Positions 1-12,800 of a DNA stretch of 64,000 nucleotides are shown in pieces. Location: positions 129,065,123 to 129,129,122 of the forward strand of contig CP136069.1 of assembly GCA_032622095.1 (NCBI GenBank). The letters run 5' to 3'. This DNA comes from Siphonodentalium dalli (Eukaryota > Mollusca > Scaphopoda > Gadilida > Siphonodentaliidae). The translations under genes and the position numbers were made by a program. Under the pieces are notes generated by a model. It searched no databases. It was not told the DNA's origin and saw nothing but the letters and a program-made list of their open reading frames with translations. Each line of letters starts with the position of its first letter. The first letter of the stretch is position 1.

Positions 1-163
1 AGGGATGGGTTAACATCTGCTTATCGTGATCGGCCTCTCGTTTTAGATTTCCGCTGCTTGGCCTTTATCAGAATTTATGGAAAAGATAAATCTAGAGGCA
101 GAATAGGCTCATTGGGAAAGACTACGAGGCCTGTAGGGCCGAAATGGCATGGTCTGTCCCAAT

Positions 164-518
164 CATGCCTGAGTTTAGTGTGCCTCTCATTCTGCTTAGG
201 TCTCAACTGCTATGGGAGACCTAGGCCAGATTGAATTTCCCCAGTTGAAGTTGGTGATGTTCACCCATTAGTCATATTGATGCATTTTATCTTCTGCAAA
301 TTAGGAGATATAGAAACTTCCCAGAACTAAAAACAATGTTAATTTGATATTATAGATACTTCCCAGAAGATGAGGCCTAAGCAGAATGAGCTCCCAGCGG
401 GTGAATTTGGTGATGCTGGCCCGCTGTGCGGGATAGGGTCACTAAATTCACGCTCTGAGGACCTCATTCTGCAAATTGTATTGACACTAATATTTTAATG
501 ACACTAAACTCAGGCATG
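164..518. mobile_element. MITE family A, copy 1
   Basis: Begins catgcctgagtttagtgtgc and ends with the inverse (gacactaaactcaggcatg). The internal block around 361-475 shares the 'gaggcctaagcagaatgag' and 'tcactaaattcac' segments with the other copies. Flanking 'ggcatggtctgtccca' appears on both sides (149-164 and 514-529). No coding capacity. Confidence 0.7.
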
Positions 519-863
519 GTCTGTCCCAGTCTGGAGTAAACTACATACCCACATATAAAAATAATGTCAGTATCAGTATGAATCTGAGTGTATGTTTACA
601 TAGACTGGGTCTGTCCCCATGAGTCAATTTAGCTGAGTGTTTTATCTTGCTTAAATAATTTACACCACAATGGCACTTGAATTGTGATCAATGAACGATA
701 CAATAAGCCCATGAGCACTGTATGAGTGTTTAAATTGCACAGGCTTTGTTAAATATTGTCTATCTCTTCCTACAAAAATTGAATATAGTTTCCTGGGGAT
801 AAAATAATAAATATGAATCGAAGACCACTGTCCGTAATGCTTCTTATCAATTAATATTTATTG

Positions 864-1372
864 TCCCCCGAAAACTTTATTTTCGGGGGACTAGAGAAAC
901 GGGCTCCGTCCGTCCGTCCATCCGTCCGTTCGTCCGCCCGTCACACTTTTGAGTACCTTCCTGGTGTAATCACCTCCTCCTACAGATTTCATCCCAAAGA
1001 TTTGAAACTTCAGAATATTGTTGCCCATATTTTGAAGATGTGCAACATGTATATAGATGACGGAAAAATTATTTTTTGACAGAGTTATTAACCCTTTTCA
1101 ACATTTTTTATAATTTTCTGTATGAGGGTACCTTCATGGTGTAATCAACTCCTCCTACAGTTTTGATTGTAGATATTTGAAACTTCAGAGTATTGTTACC
1201 CACTTATTGGAGATGTGCAAAATGTATATAGATGACGGCAAAATTATTTTTTTACGGAATTATTAACCCTTTCAACATTTTGTTTAATTTCTTTAACAAA
1301 GCGGCATCGACTTGCCACATTGTCGGGGGACACTGTGGACTTGCCACATTGTCGGGGGACACTGTGGTCGGC
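864..1372. repeat. CCGTCC minisatellite and associated tandem units
   Basis: Opens with a hairpin (tcccccgaaaa / ttttcggggga), a ccgtccgtccatccgtccg run, then two ~176 bp units each with 'ggtgtaatca' and 'ctcctcctacag'. Ends with two copies of acttgccacattgtcggggg. A repeat design common in invertebrate genomes. Confidence 0.75.
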
Positions 1373-1619
1373 TGACCTTAAATTTTATTTATAATTTTCT
1401 GGCATGATACATAATGATAAATTTGGACACTTTACCGCTCGCAGAATGTGGCAAGCAGGAGAACTATATCTCTATCTGAGATCGCCTGAACGTTTCATGG
1501 CGGTCTGTTCTAAAAATAGTAATGAAAAATTGTCCCATTTGATTATTGCATTATGTAAGAAAATATCTATATAAAATCAATATTAATTTATAGATGCTTT
1601 TTCGGACAGGTGTCGTCGA

Positions 1620-2555
1620 CTCATGTTTATTATTATATACCCCGGAAACTATATAAAGTGTATTTAGGAAGAGATAATCCATATTTAAATGCTCGTTAAT
1701 TATTAAGTGTTGGCGCACATAATCCCGATTGTCCCCAATTAACCCGACTGCAGGATAAATCGGGGACAATCGGGACTGTGTGCGCCTAATGGAGCGAATT
1801 TTGTTGGATCCGATTTAATCGGACGGATCAAACTAAGTTTGATTTCATCAGGAGAATCTTGCTCATGACGATAGCAACGTGCGCATTTTGCTTGTCACAT
1901 GACTCATCATCACATGACCAAAACCTCATTCAAATCAAAATGTCGGAATACATGTAATTAGCGGCGACCGCTATTTAAAATTAAATCAAAAATTTTGATC
2001 GATCGACAAGGAACAACGGTTGGTAGACCTGTGGGCAGAAAATGAGTGCCTGTATAATAATCGCAACAAGAGGGCGGCATCTGTGGAAAGGTCTATTACA
2101 CCAATTTACGGCTATTGCTCGTGACCTCAATATATTATTAATATTATTTAATTTATTATTAATAAATATTCGTCTTTAGAAATACTTATTAATATAAACC
2201 ACCATTACTTGCTTTTGTTACTGGCTAGATGGGCTGACCACACCAGTTGGCTACATACTGGAGACTACAGTGACCATAGCATGATTATATGACCGGAGTG
2301 AAAATCCTGACTCGTGTGCGCTGACTCCCCGATTTATTGGGCAGCCGGATTTAACCGGACACAATCGGGATCGGGTGCGCCGACACTAATACTGCTCGTC
2401 AGTGTCCATTGAATTTCTATCACTGTCCTGTTTATTATTTTATACCCCAGAAACTATACAAAATGTATTTTAGGATGAGATAATCCATATTTAAATACTC
2501 GTTAATACCGCTCACTGTCATCGAGTGTCCATTGAATTCTATCACTGTCAACCGG
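1620..2555. repeat. ~120 bp tandem duplication hosting the element at 1705-2389
   Basis: Segments 1640-1704 plus 2390-2430 form one unit; ~2433-2555 is the second (gagataatccatatttaaat, then ctcgttaat, then gtgtccattgaat). The units differ by a few bases. Confidence 0.6.
1705..2389. mobile_element. 685 bp element with GTGTTGGCGCAC inverted ends
   Basis: Left end agtgttggcgcacataatcc, right end gggtgcgccgacact, inverted. It interrupts a tandem repeat whose uninterrupted unit is present at ~2433-2555, so the empty site can be read from the neighbour. Both ends also contain longer matching blocks (cgattgtcc / ggacaatcg). No coding frame. Confidence 0.65.
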
Positions 2556-3689
2556 CTCATATCATATAGGAAAGAATCTGATAAAATTGCACAGAACCCT
2601 GAAAAAACCAGTGGTATAGTTTCTTTAATGGAATTTTATCCAGAAAATAGTGAGATTGAACCTATTAGTCAATTCAGGAGTGTTCTGATGGCATGATATG
2701 GACAACTATATGTATTTTTACCACTTTTGAATTTTGGAACATACATATGTACATGATAAAAAGCGTTCATGGTTTCATTGCCCATTTTAGGTGAATATTA
2801 AAGAGCATTTTGAAAACATGCTGTATGCTTTTTCTCATCACTTGGTGTCAAATCGGATTTGACATCTTTAGTCTGAGAAAGGGGTGATCTATTTCAGGGA
2901 CATGACCAAATGTAATGGTAGGGAGGGCAAATTTTGACCCCCTTTAACCAACCATTTTGTCAACTCTCAACTCTTGCTGAAGTTTATGATTGCTTGTTTT
3001 CGACTGAATACTTCGCGTTGCTTCACGTTTATTTGATCATGTAATAAAAGGTATCTCAAACTCGTACTATTGTTTACGTAATTTATCAATCTCGTCCACT
3101 AAATTCTATTTCAGCCTCGGTAAACCTCGACTCAAATCGAATTTAGTGAACTCGGTTGATAAATTCCGTATAAAATAGAAACTCATGTGAGATCATCTAT
3201 ATATATTTTTTCAAAATCTGCCGAGAATATGATACTAGCCCATGCAGCGCATTAAGTTGGCCCAATATAAGATTTCCAAGCAATTAGCAATGATAACATG
3301 ATCGATACAAAAAACTGGCTTCAGATACAATTCGGCTGTACTTTGAAAAGCAAGCCCAATTATTCTGCTGACCTCTTTTAGCGATTACCGTGTAGGTCAG
3401 ATTAGGTCAACAATATGTGTTATAATAACGTGTGTAATTATATGGAGAGAGGGGCTATCTAAGTTGTATAACTTGTGCCCCAATCCCATTTGTACATAAA
3501 TGATACAATAAAATATGTTTAAACTAACAATATGTGACGTTGTGTTCATGTTACACTCTATGTGTTATTGGGATATAAAATGAGTGACCCAATTGGCAGT
3601 TGACGAATCACCAAACAGGATTTAGTGTAACACAGACAGGCTACATGTATGTAAATATTATACCTTATACATGTAAGTTCTTTTTGCAG
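2556..3689. other. Intron or upstream sequence without recognised features
   Basis: No RABGGTB exon and no repeat family recognised. This is the place, or beyond the window's left edge, where the missing N-terminal exons would be sought. Confidence 0.5.
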
Positions 3690-3887
3690 GAGTATGTGAT
3701 GACAGAGTTTCTGAGAATGAGTGGTATTTACTGGGGATTAACTACAATGGACCTCCTTGACCAGTTAGACCGAATGAACAAACAGGAAGTGCTTGAGTTT
3801 GTTCAGAGCTGCCAGCATGAGTGCGGAGGATTATCAGCCAGTCCAGGACATGATCCACATCTACTATATACTCTCAGCGCTATTCAG
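3690..3887 (+). CDS. RABGGTB: RABGGTB exon a (first exon seen)
   Basis: 66 codons from [16 protein letters not shown] to LLYTLSAIQ. The acceptor is ctttttgcag and the donor is gtaaaa, in phase 0 at both ends. The open frame runs 90 bases upstream but that part has no family similarity, so the exon starts at the acceptor, not at the upstream ATG or TTG codons. Confidence 0.95.
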
Positions 3888-6800
3888 GTAAAATGGAGAT
3901 TGTCAATAATTATAATAAATGGAAAAAAATTTGAAAGAAGTTGATAACCCTTGAGCTAGTTTAACCCTTACATGATATGAGCATCCTGAAATTTTGCGAA
4001 AACCCTGTACCTATGCATTCTCTTATATATGTGAGTCTCCCATAGGGAGCCTCACATATATTTATAAGAGAATACATTGGCCTAACAGTATTTACCTTCA
4101 CCTTGTAAACCAGTGCATTCTCTTATATATGCAAGGCTCCCTATGGGAGACTCGCATATAAAAATTTATTTTATGGAAGTTTTAAAAAGAGTGATCGGAG
4201 TGTGTGTTCTTTCTGTCTTGCAGATTTAAATTAATTATTAATTGCACTTAATTATGCTGCTGTCCATATTTACTTCATATATTTTATATTAAAAGGAGGG
4301 AAAAGACTAAAAGTCCTTCCTGTTCAAGCCAAGTGGGATCAGTGTTAAGAGGGTGAAGATCCAGTGGATCTTGCATGTTTTTCTGATTTGAAATCCCCTT
4401 ACGCTCTCTGGGTCGCTATTGATAATGTCAATGATACGATATGTTAAGCAAAGTGGGGTCAGTGTTAGGAGGGTGAAGATCCAGTGGATCTTGCATATTT
4501 GTTCTGAATTGAATTCAGTACCCTTACACTCTCTTGACCAGTCGGTGAAGGTTTAGTTGATTACAATGTACTGGTGTTTTCCCCAGAGAAACTTGTTTCT
4601 CTTTTACCTTACCATGTTCTATATTAACCTAATTTTAGTTACATGTTTCAGCAATAAGGCTCAGTATAGAATGTTCTTGTACATTAGTTTTCTTGTATAT
4701 CTTTACTGTTTGAAATATTTGTTATGGGTTGTCTTTCAGATACTAGTCTTACACGAATCCTTAGATGCTATAAATGTGTCCAAAGTCATCTCATTCATCA
4801 AAGGGCTACAACAGGAAGATGGAAGTTTCATAGGTGATAAATGGGGTGAGATATCTGTAGATTATTTACTTCATGGGTTAATAGGCCAAATCAAATAAAA
4901 ATTCAGTTTTCTCAGGCACCTCCCTTGTCACTGAAATATTTTTTTAAGGGTGACTTGCAACGGTTTTTAAATTGGTCTGTGCCCCTCATATCAATGTTCC
5001 ATGATTGGCCCTGATCCCAACACGTGGAAACGCGAAGTCTCTAGACAGCCGGGAAGCCTAGACATCGCTGTTACGCCAACTCCCCACAGTTTGCGCAAAG
5101 CCAAAATGTCATGACTTACATGTATCTCCCATGAATTCTGATGTCACGGATTGATGTAACAGTAATGGCATCCAGAAATGAGTGTCTTGTGTTACACAGT
5201 ACACCATTAGCTTCTGTCCAGATGTCATTGAGTTATTTTAGTACTATACTTTCTCTACTTTCTCTTGTCAATCCGTGATGTCACAAACTATGGGGAGATA
5301 AGTCATGACGTTTTCACTGAAACGAGAAAGCTATCTCTAAACGCTGAAATGTTAATGCTGCATATTGGCAGATAGGCGCACCGGTAAAATATCGCGTTTG
5401 CGGAATATATCTTCTGAACAAACCGGCGACCAACTAAGGTGACGTTTATACATAGCCGGTGAAGCCGTTACCCGGCGAACCCGTTAGCCGGCGAAGGTTG
5501 GGCAGAGTGTTTACACATCGCCGGCGAAGATACGCATATATTCATGTGTCTCCTTTACTTGTTAATAGTTTTCGTTTTAGTTCTCACTGAACTGCAATAT
5601 GATATTGCTGTACACCTGTAAACATCTAGCCGCTTCCTGTTAGAGATATGGTTGGGCAGTATAGTGAAATGAAACTTTTTAGAAATGGAAACTCAAACTT
5701 TCAGGTATTGCTATTGGTAATTTTATAGATATTTAAAAAACATTGTTAATGGTTTGTTTGGGTTCACATACAGCCTGTGAAGTGAGTGTCGCACCAAAAG
5801 CATGGCCATTGTCAGTTTTGAGATCTTTTCGTCGCATACATCTACAAATTGGTGTCTAATCATTCGGATTGGATTTTATATTATATATATAAGTTTCAAC
5901 ATCGCGAATCAAATGTGACACATTTTCCGTTTGCACATTATACAATAAAATATGTTTTTCATTTTACTCGGGCGTTCACCATGTCCATGTATATAGGGCC
6001 GTGGCGATGGGGGTGTCTCATCTCAACTTTAATCAAAATATTCAAAAGCTGGAAATATTATACCTGACACGGCAATAGTTGGACATTTGACATCAGCAAT
6101 ATGATGAAATTGTTCTCGTAGTTTTATTTTCAACAATTTGTTATTGGTGATTTCTTCAGGCAACATTTGCTTATTTTTTGACCAAATTGTTGGACTGAAA
6201 TGACCATCAGTTGGAAATGATCCAACCTTATTAGAGGTGCGTCAAGTTTGGAAAATGTCCAACAATTGGAAATCTTAAGGCTGGATGCTAGGATTTTGCA
6301 ATTTTCAGGGTTCAGATTAAAATAAATTCTCACACCCGGCCATAACCACGGTCGGTCGATAAATTCCAAAGATGAACAGTCCCACACCTCCAAATCAGGC
6401 CCTCTAGACCCGTCCCTGTGTAAATATGTCCACGGCGCACTCAGATTTAGATTATTGAACTAATTGTCCATTAAGTTTGAATCCACAGAAACGTGCCATC
6501 CCATTTCTTCCATATATATATATATGGACATACATGTACATGAATTAATTCCCTCGAATGCGCAACAAATGTAAAATGCACATGCAGAGTACGTGTACCA
6601 TCATCGGTTAGTATTTATAATAATAGCTTATAACCAAGGTGCGTGACCACCGACCTGACAGCTGATTAGAGACAATCAAACTGGCACACTGACCAATATA
6701 TACACAGGTGAAAAGCGGACTGGTCTATCAGCGATTGCACAATAATATTGTTCGAGTTAATTGTTGAAAGGAAATCACCCATGACGGCATGACCCCAGAT

Positions 6801-9800
6801 AAACATCTAACTTAACCGCAGAGCGAATTAGAATCCATACGACAATCAGGTGCTTGTACTAAATCATTTTATCCAAAAGTTGAAAACCGTATAGCTGAGT
6901 ATCCGGATAGCTGTAATTCTTATCCGGCGAAGTATAAACACTCTATTGTTATCGCTGCCGGCTAAAGCGAATGCGATCTTCGCCGGGTAATGTATAAACA
7001 CCCCCTAAATTCATTTTTAGCCAAATGATGAAAACCATTGCATGTCACCTTTAAAGAGCCTTGTCAAATATGTTTTCCAATATATTCTGTTAGAAATATT
7101 GGATTTGAATAATGAAATTGAAATTTTGTTTGTTTCTCGAGTATGATTTCTAGATTTTGAGAAAAAATAAAACTAAATTTCTTCCCACCCTCATCTCCAA
7201 ATTGAGATCCAATTGCCTGAGTACACAGATATCGGTATTTGATTTTATTGGCAGGATTAATGCTCCATGTTTAATAATATTGATTACTACCTTAAATGTG
7301 CTATACTCACATACAATGGAACCATAGGCCATAAAGCTCACCCCTGACTTTCATATCGATACACGAACGTCACCTTCGCCTCTATGTTCTCAGACCTCCT
7401 CCAGTATTGGGGGCATAATGTGATACTAGTATATGTTCACACGGAGGAACCGATCCCGGGAAGACAAGGATATCCCGGGAAAACAAGGATGGCCAACGCG
7501 GCAACAAGTAAAATTTGTGTTTTCCGTGGCGGTGAAATTGAGTTTTCGCCGCCAAAGTCCCTTTGTTAGGACAATGGAACGGTACGTATCACCTATCATT
7601 GATTTATCCCAGTGAACTGGTTATTGTGAATAGTGTTGGCAGTGGTTAAATGTCGAAGAAAACGATACACGCTGCTGTAGTGGTGCCACAAACTGGATAC
7701 CCTTGGCCAAAATACCGGCATTGTTGACAAAACATCCATAATTTTTTCAAAAATATACACTTATCGGTGGGTGTGATTGAGCCGATTCGAAGCCAAACAT
7801 CTCCCAAGCATTTCCACAAAATTTCAGTGCAAATGTCCCACAAATAAGCATTTTATTGAGCATAACGTGAAGGTGGTGCAACGATTATTTGACAACGCGG
7901 GTGACGAGGAAGTGCCAACGCGGAACACAAGATACGAATGTATTCAAATGTGATGTTCGAAAATATGTCTGTGCAGCTATGTGGTACATATATCACTATT
8001 GTTGTTGATATATATGCCGTAAGATGCAAATCAAGTATCATAGGATTATTCAGCTATGGAAATGTAGTAGTTATATAGCTATGTGGTATATATATATACA
8101 ACACGTGTACGCTTTGTCAATAACCCCTATATATGCGACCAAGTTAAATATGTTAACTACTTTTATATTTGCAGAACGAGATCGAATAGTGCCGATATGT
8201 CCGATATGGATATGCTCGCATGCCATCATTTTCCCCGAATGTTTTTTCGTGTGTCGATTTAATCGAATCGCCGATTTGAATGATTTCTCACATATCCGCA
8301 TGTTAACGCACTCTCAAGCTCAGGCTCAGACTCAGAGGTTGACTTTTTTGACGACTTTGGTGTTGATGTCATAACAACTTCATCCTCAAACGGAATGGTT
8401 TGATCAAGGAATATTCCCTCGACATCTATCCCGTCTATATGTCTTGAAGTGGAGCGACTCCATCCATATCGGACATATATATCGACACTATTCTATCTCG
8501 TTCTGTAAATATAAAAGTAGTTAACATATTTAACTTGGTCGCATATATATGGGTTATTGACAAAGCGTACACGTGTTGTATATACCACATATAGCTATAT
8601 AACTACTACATTTCCATAGCTGAATAATCCTATGATACTTGATATGCATCTTACGGCATATATATCAACAACAATAGTGATATATGTACCACATAGCTGC
8701 ACAGACCTATTTTCGAACATCACATTTGAATACATTCGTATCTTGTGTTCCGCGTTGGCACTTCCTCGTCACCCGCGTTGTCAAATAATCGTTGCACCAC
8801 CTTCACGTTATGCTCATTTGTGGGACATTTGCACTGAAATTTTGTGGAAATGCTTGGGAGATGTTTGGCTTCGAATCGGCTCAATCACACCCACCGATAA
8901 GTGTATATTTTTGAAAAAATGATGGATGTTTTGTCAACAATGCCGGTATTTTGGCCAAGGGTACCCAGTTGGTGGCACCACTACAGCAGCGTGTATCGTT
9001 TTCTCCGACATTTAACCACTGCCAGCACTCTTCACAATAACCAGTTCACTGGGATAAATCAATGATAGGTGATACGTACCGTTCCATTGTCCTAACAAAC
9101 GGACTTTGGCGGCGAAAACTCAATTTCACCGCCACGGAAAACACAAATTTTACTTGTTGCCGCGTTGGCCATCCTTGTTTTCCCGGGATATCCTTGTTTT
9201 CCCGGGATCGGTTCCTCCGTGTGATGTTGCTATTTTTGCAAACATTGCTTGCCATTGGTTGTTTGGTTGTAATAATTTCCTCCATTGTCTGCAGAGAACT
9301 CTGTAGGAACAGGTATGTTGTGATCTTCTATTGAAGCGCCAATCAGCTTCTGGTATATATCAGTAGTGTCTAACACAGTAGAAGAAGCACACGTAGTATG
9401 AATGTCACAATTACAGTTGTCAGTCAGTCTAACCAAATTGTTGGATTATGAGAAATTGAATTTGACACATAGTCATGATTATTTAAAAAAATAATTAGGG
9501 TCCTGCGAATCAGGAGTTTTTCGAATTAGGGTGAGATTCGCGAATTAAAATGAATCTCAAATTCGAAATATACATGAGCCAAACCTGGGTATCAAAATAC
9601 CAGTTTCAACAAACTAGGGTAACATAATACCCGTGTTGTGAATCTGGGAAATATAGTACCCAAAACCAAGGGATAAAAACCAACTTAGCAGTATTACTAT
9701 GTCTACTGACTACTGGGGCAAAACGAGGGCTTCACATGGATGATGGAGTGTCTTACAATGTATAAGACCCACTGGCGAAATGCTGGAAGTTTCAGTCGCA

Positions 9801-12800
9801 AAGATATCGTCTCCTTCAAATTAATCAAGTTGGTACAGTTTGTTTAGAAAATCATGAACATTGTAATGACTCCCAGGCCTCCCTACATTTGTTTGATTGG
9901 ATGAGAAATATACTGTATTACTGTCTCGTTGTTAATTTGGAGATACAGATACAGTATGATACTAATCAATACAGCAAGGCAAAACAGTGAGTTAGGCTAT
10001 AAATTCAGGCATTATTCTACTAGAACTATAGTTAAAAATGAAATTTAGATTAAAGGCCACTTAATTTTTTAACCCCCGGATCACATTTACACACTATATA
10101 AAATATAGGCCATATTATATACCATTTGAAGGAGGAAGCTCCAAAACATTGTATTATCAACTTATCCGGTGTAATAAACTGTGAACATGTTGTTTGTGTT
10201 GAGGTACCGACATGTTTTTTTGCTTAAGTTTGGTTTGTACTGCAAAGTCTATAATTTTCAATGGAAGGTCAATAACTCTATATCTTAGTTTGAATTCTGT
10301 AGTATTGTGGGAGCGAGAAGGGGGAAATGTTTCTATGATTTCAGATATTTTCTATTACTCTGTGGGCACCTTCTGAGACATAGACACTCCAAATGGTGAT
10401 GAACTAGAGAATTTTAATCATATTTTATGTCATAGATTGTTTTTAAAAACGTATATCAAGGCACTATAAAAAAATAATCGGTGACTCGAAAATTAAGTGG
10501 GCCTTTAAGGTATCTTCAACCTCGTGTTCTTTTTCAACCACAAGAATGACAACGAGGATGATTTGAAAATATTTTAATCCTGCAAACAACTCGAATCGAA
10601 GCTAATTTGTAGCATTGTGTGCTGTTACAGCCTCAGCAATTTAATTGCTTGGTTTACGAAACCCACTGACAACTTTTTAAGGAAAATCGCAAAAAAAAAA
10701 AAAATCTGTTAGATAAGTGACATTGGATTCTCATTCCGGCGCATGTGCAATGTATTTTATGTATCGTGTAGCAAATGGCGACATCTGCAGAGTCCGGATT
10801 CCTACTTTTTGAATGGTGCGAAGGGGAATAATTCACTTCCGTAGTTAATTACTGAAATCGAAACTGAAACCGTGAAAGCATGTCTGCTGATCGAAAGAAT
10901 GTACTTTAGTGTCAAAATTGCACCTTATTAAGGACGTGGGTGATGAATATGTTATTAAAAGCCTATCAGCCAAAACATCGTCTGCTGACAATGACATTGG
11001 ACACGAATGATCTAATGATTTCCGATGCATGTTGTCTCCGGGTTCCAAGAAAAATACTTTGTCATTGAAGTCGACAAAGTTAATAGGCCTATGGACAAAA
11101 TCCCTGTTCGGTCCCCCATGCCCAGCGCGTTCGATGTGCTGATGACTGCACAGAGGTGCAACCAGAATGCAGAATGATGTTTAGTTCACCAGTGATCATG
11201 CGGGGAAAGTCGTCAAACAATATGCCCAAGATTGTTTTTTGTGTTTTTTTCCCTCCTCCATCTAGGGAATTTTTCCACACATGTTCGTAAACCAAGTCAT
11301 TAAATTGCGGTGGCCTAATCCATCCATTATGTTACAGAGCTATGTTATATTTTTCACAGGTGAAGTTGATACAAGATTTTCATTTTGTGCTGTTGCATGT
11401 CTTTCATTACTGGTAAGTTGCATATGAAATCATTGCACTTTGGTACTCTACTTCATTCCTTCAATTTTGAGAGACACAATAGCGCTTGCATGCATTCGCT
11501 CACTTGAAATTGTAAAGTACGGCACCAAAAGGCATGCGCCTCATGATTTGGTTGAGTTGACACAATACTTGACAGAGAAAATACAGCATAGAATTGACAG
11601 CTTAAACAATGATCCACTGTGATGGACCATCAGTGTCAAAGGTTATTTACCAACCTGTTTATCTGAGTCTGTCAATCAAGGAGCTCAGTGCTCACTACAA
11701 TGTGTCTCAGACACATCATGGTTATAAAATTGAATGAGACAATGTTGTCAAGGCCATTCTTGAAATTGTGACATCAGCACTCATTAAATGCACGTGCATG
11801 ATGTGAAATGGCGTCATCGTTTGATGTATTTTTTGTGCTCAACACTGTGTTTGGTATTTCTGTTAATAGCTAACTGGGTATCAATTAGATTGTTATTGCC
11901 TGCATCAACACATGGATAAAATTAGGTGGAATAAAATCGTTTATTAATATGTCAGAGAGTGATACAGAGTATACAGACGACATCTGTGATGCCGATGTAC
12001 ATAGCTCGCAAATCACATGCGCACTTTCCGAGTCTGACCTGATGTGCATAAAGGGAAATGGTAACCCGTTCTTGTTTCTGGTTAGAAAAAATACACATGT
12101 AGTTTATATATCTTTAATAGTGCACCTGGGTAAAAAATCAGATGCACTATTTAATATGCACCTACATTTTTTTTTTCAAATTTGAAGGATTGCACGTCCT
12201 AACGGTTGTACTACACAGGTCATATTTAACCTCCTAAAATAGAAGTGGGTCACTAGTATTAACTGGGCAGTTTCCTAATTCCTAATTACTAACCTTGGCT
12301 GGCGGAAATTTATGTAAAAAGGCAGTTACTTTTATTCTTGTTAGGTCCCAGATCTTTGTACCATCTTACATATATTAAAAATGTATTTTGGCTAACTCAA
12401 GTTAGTCATTATTGGAAGACAAGTTAGATTTCTCAATATTAAAGCTTTACAAAGTACATCCTCCTATTTATAATGACTATCCATATAGTGTAATTTTGAG
12501 AGAGAGCAAATTCTTTTGGGGATTAGGTGGAATTTGAACCCCAACCCATGATGGCGAGCGCGCCTTGCTACTCAAAGTCCGATGTCAATACTACACAGCC
12601 ACCAAAGCGAAGTGTAATGTGGGGTCACTTTGTTGGCTGTGTGGTATTGATGCCGGACTTTGAGTCGCATTGCAACTGCGACAATAAAGAATCTGCTTTG
12701 CACAGGGGCCAAGGGCCCTCTCTCTATTCCTTTCCGTGCATAGAAACATTACACAACTCAGAGGCATTCAGAGATAAATAAAAATGAGCCGCACTGACAT

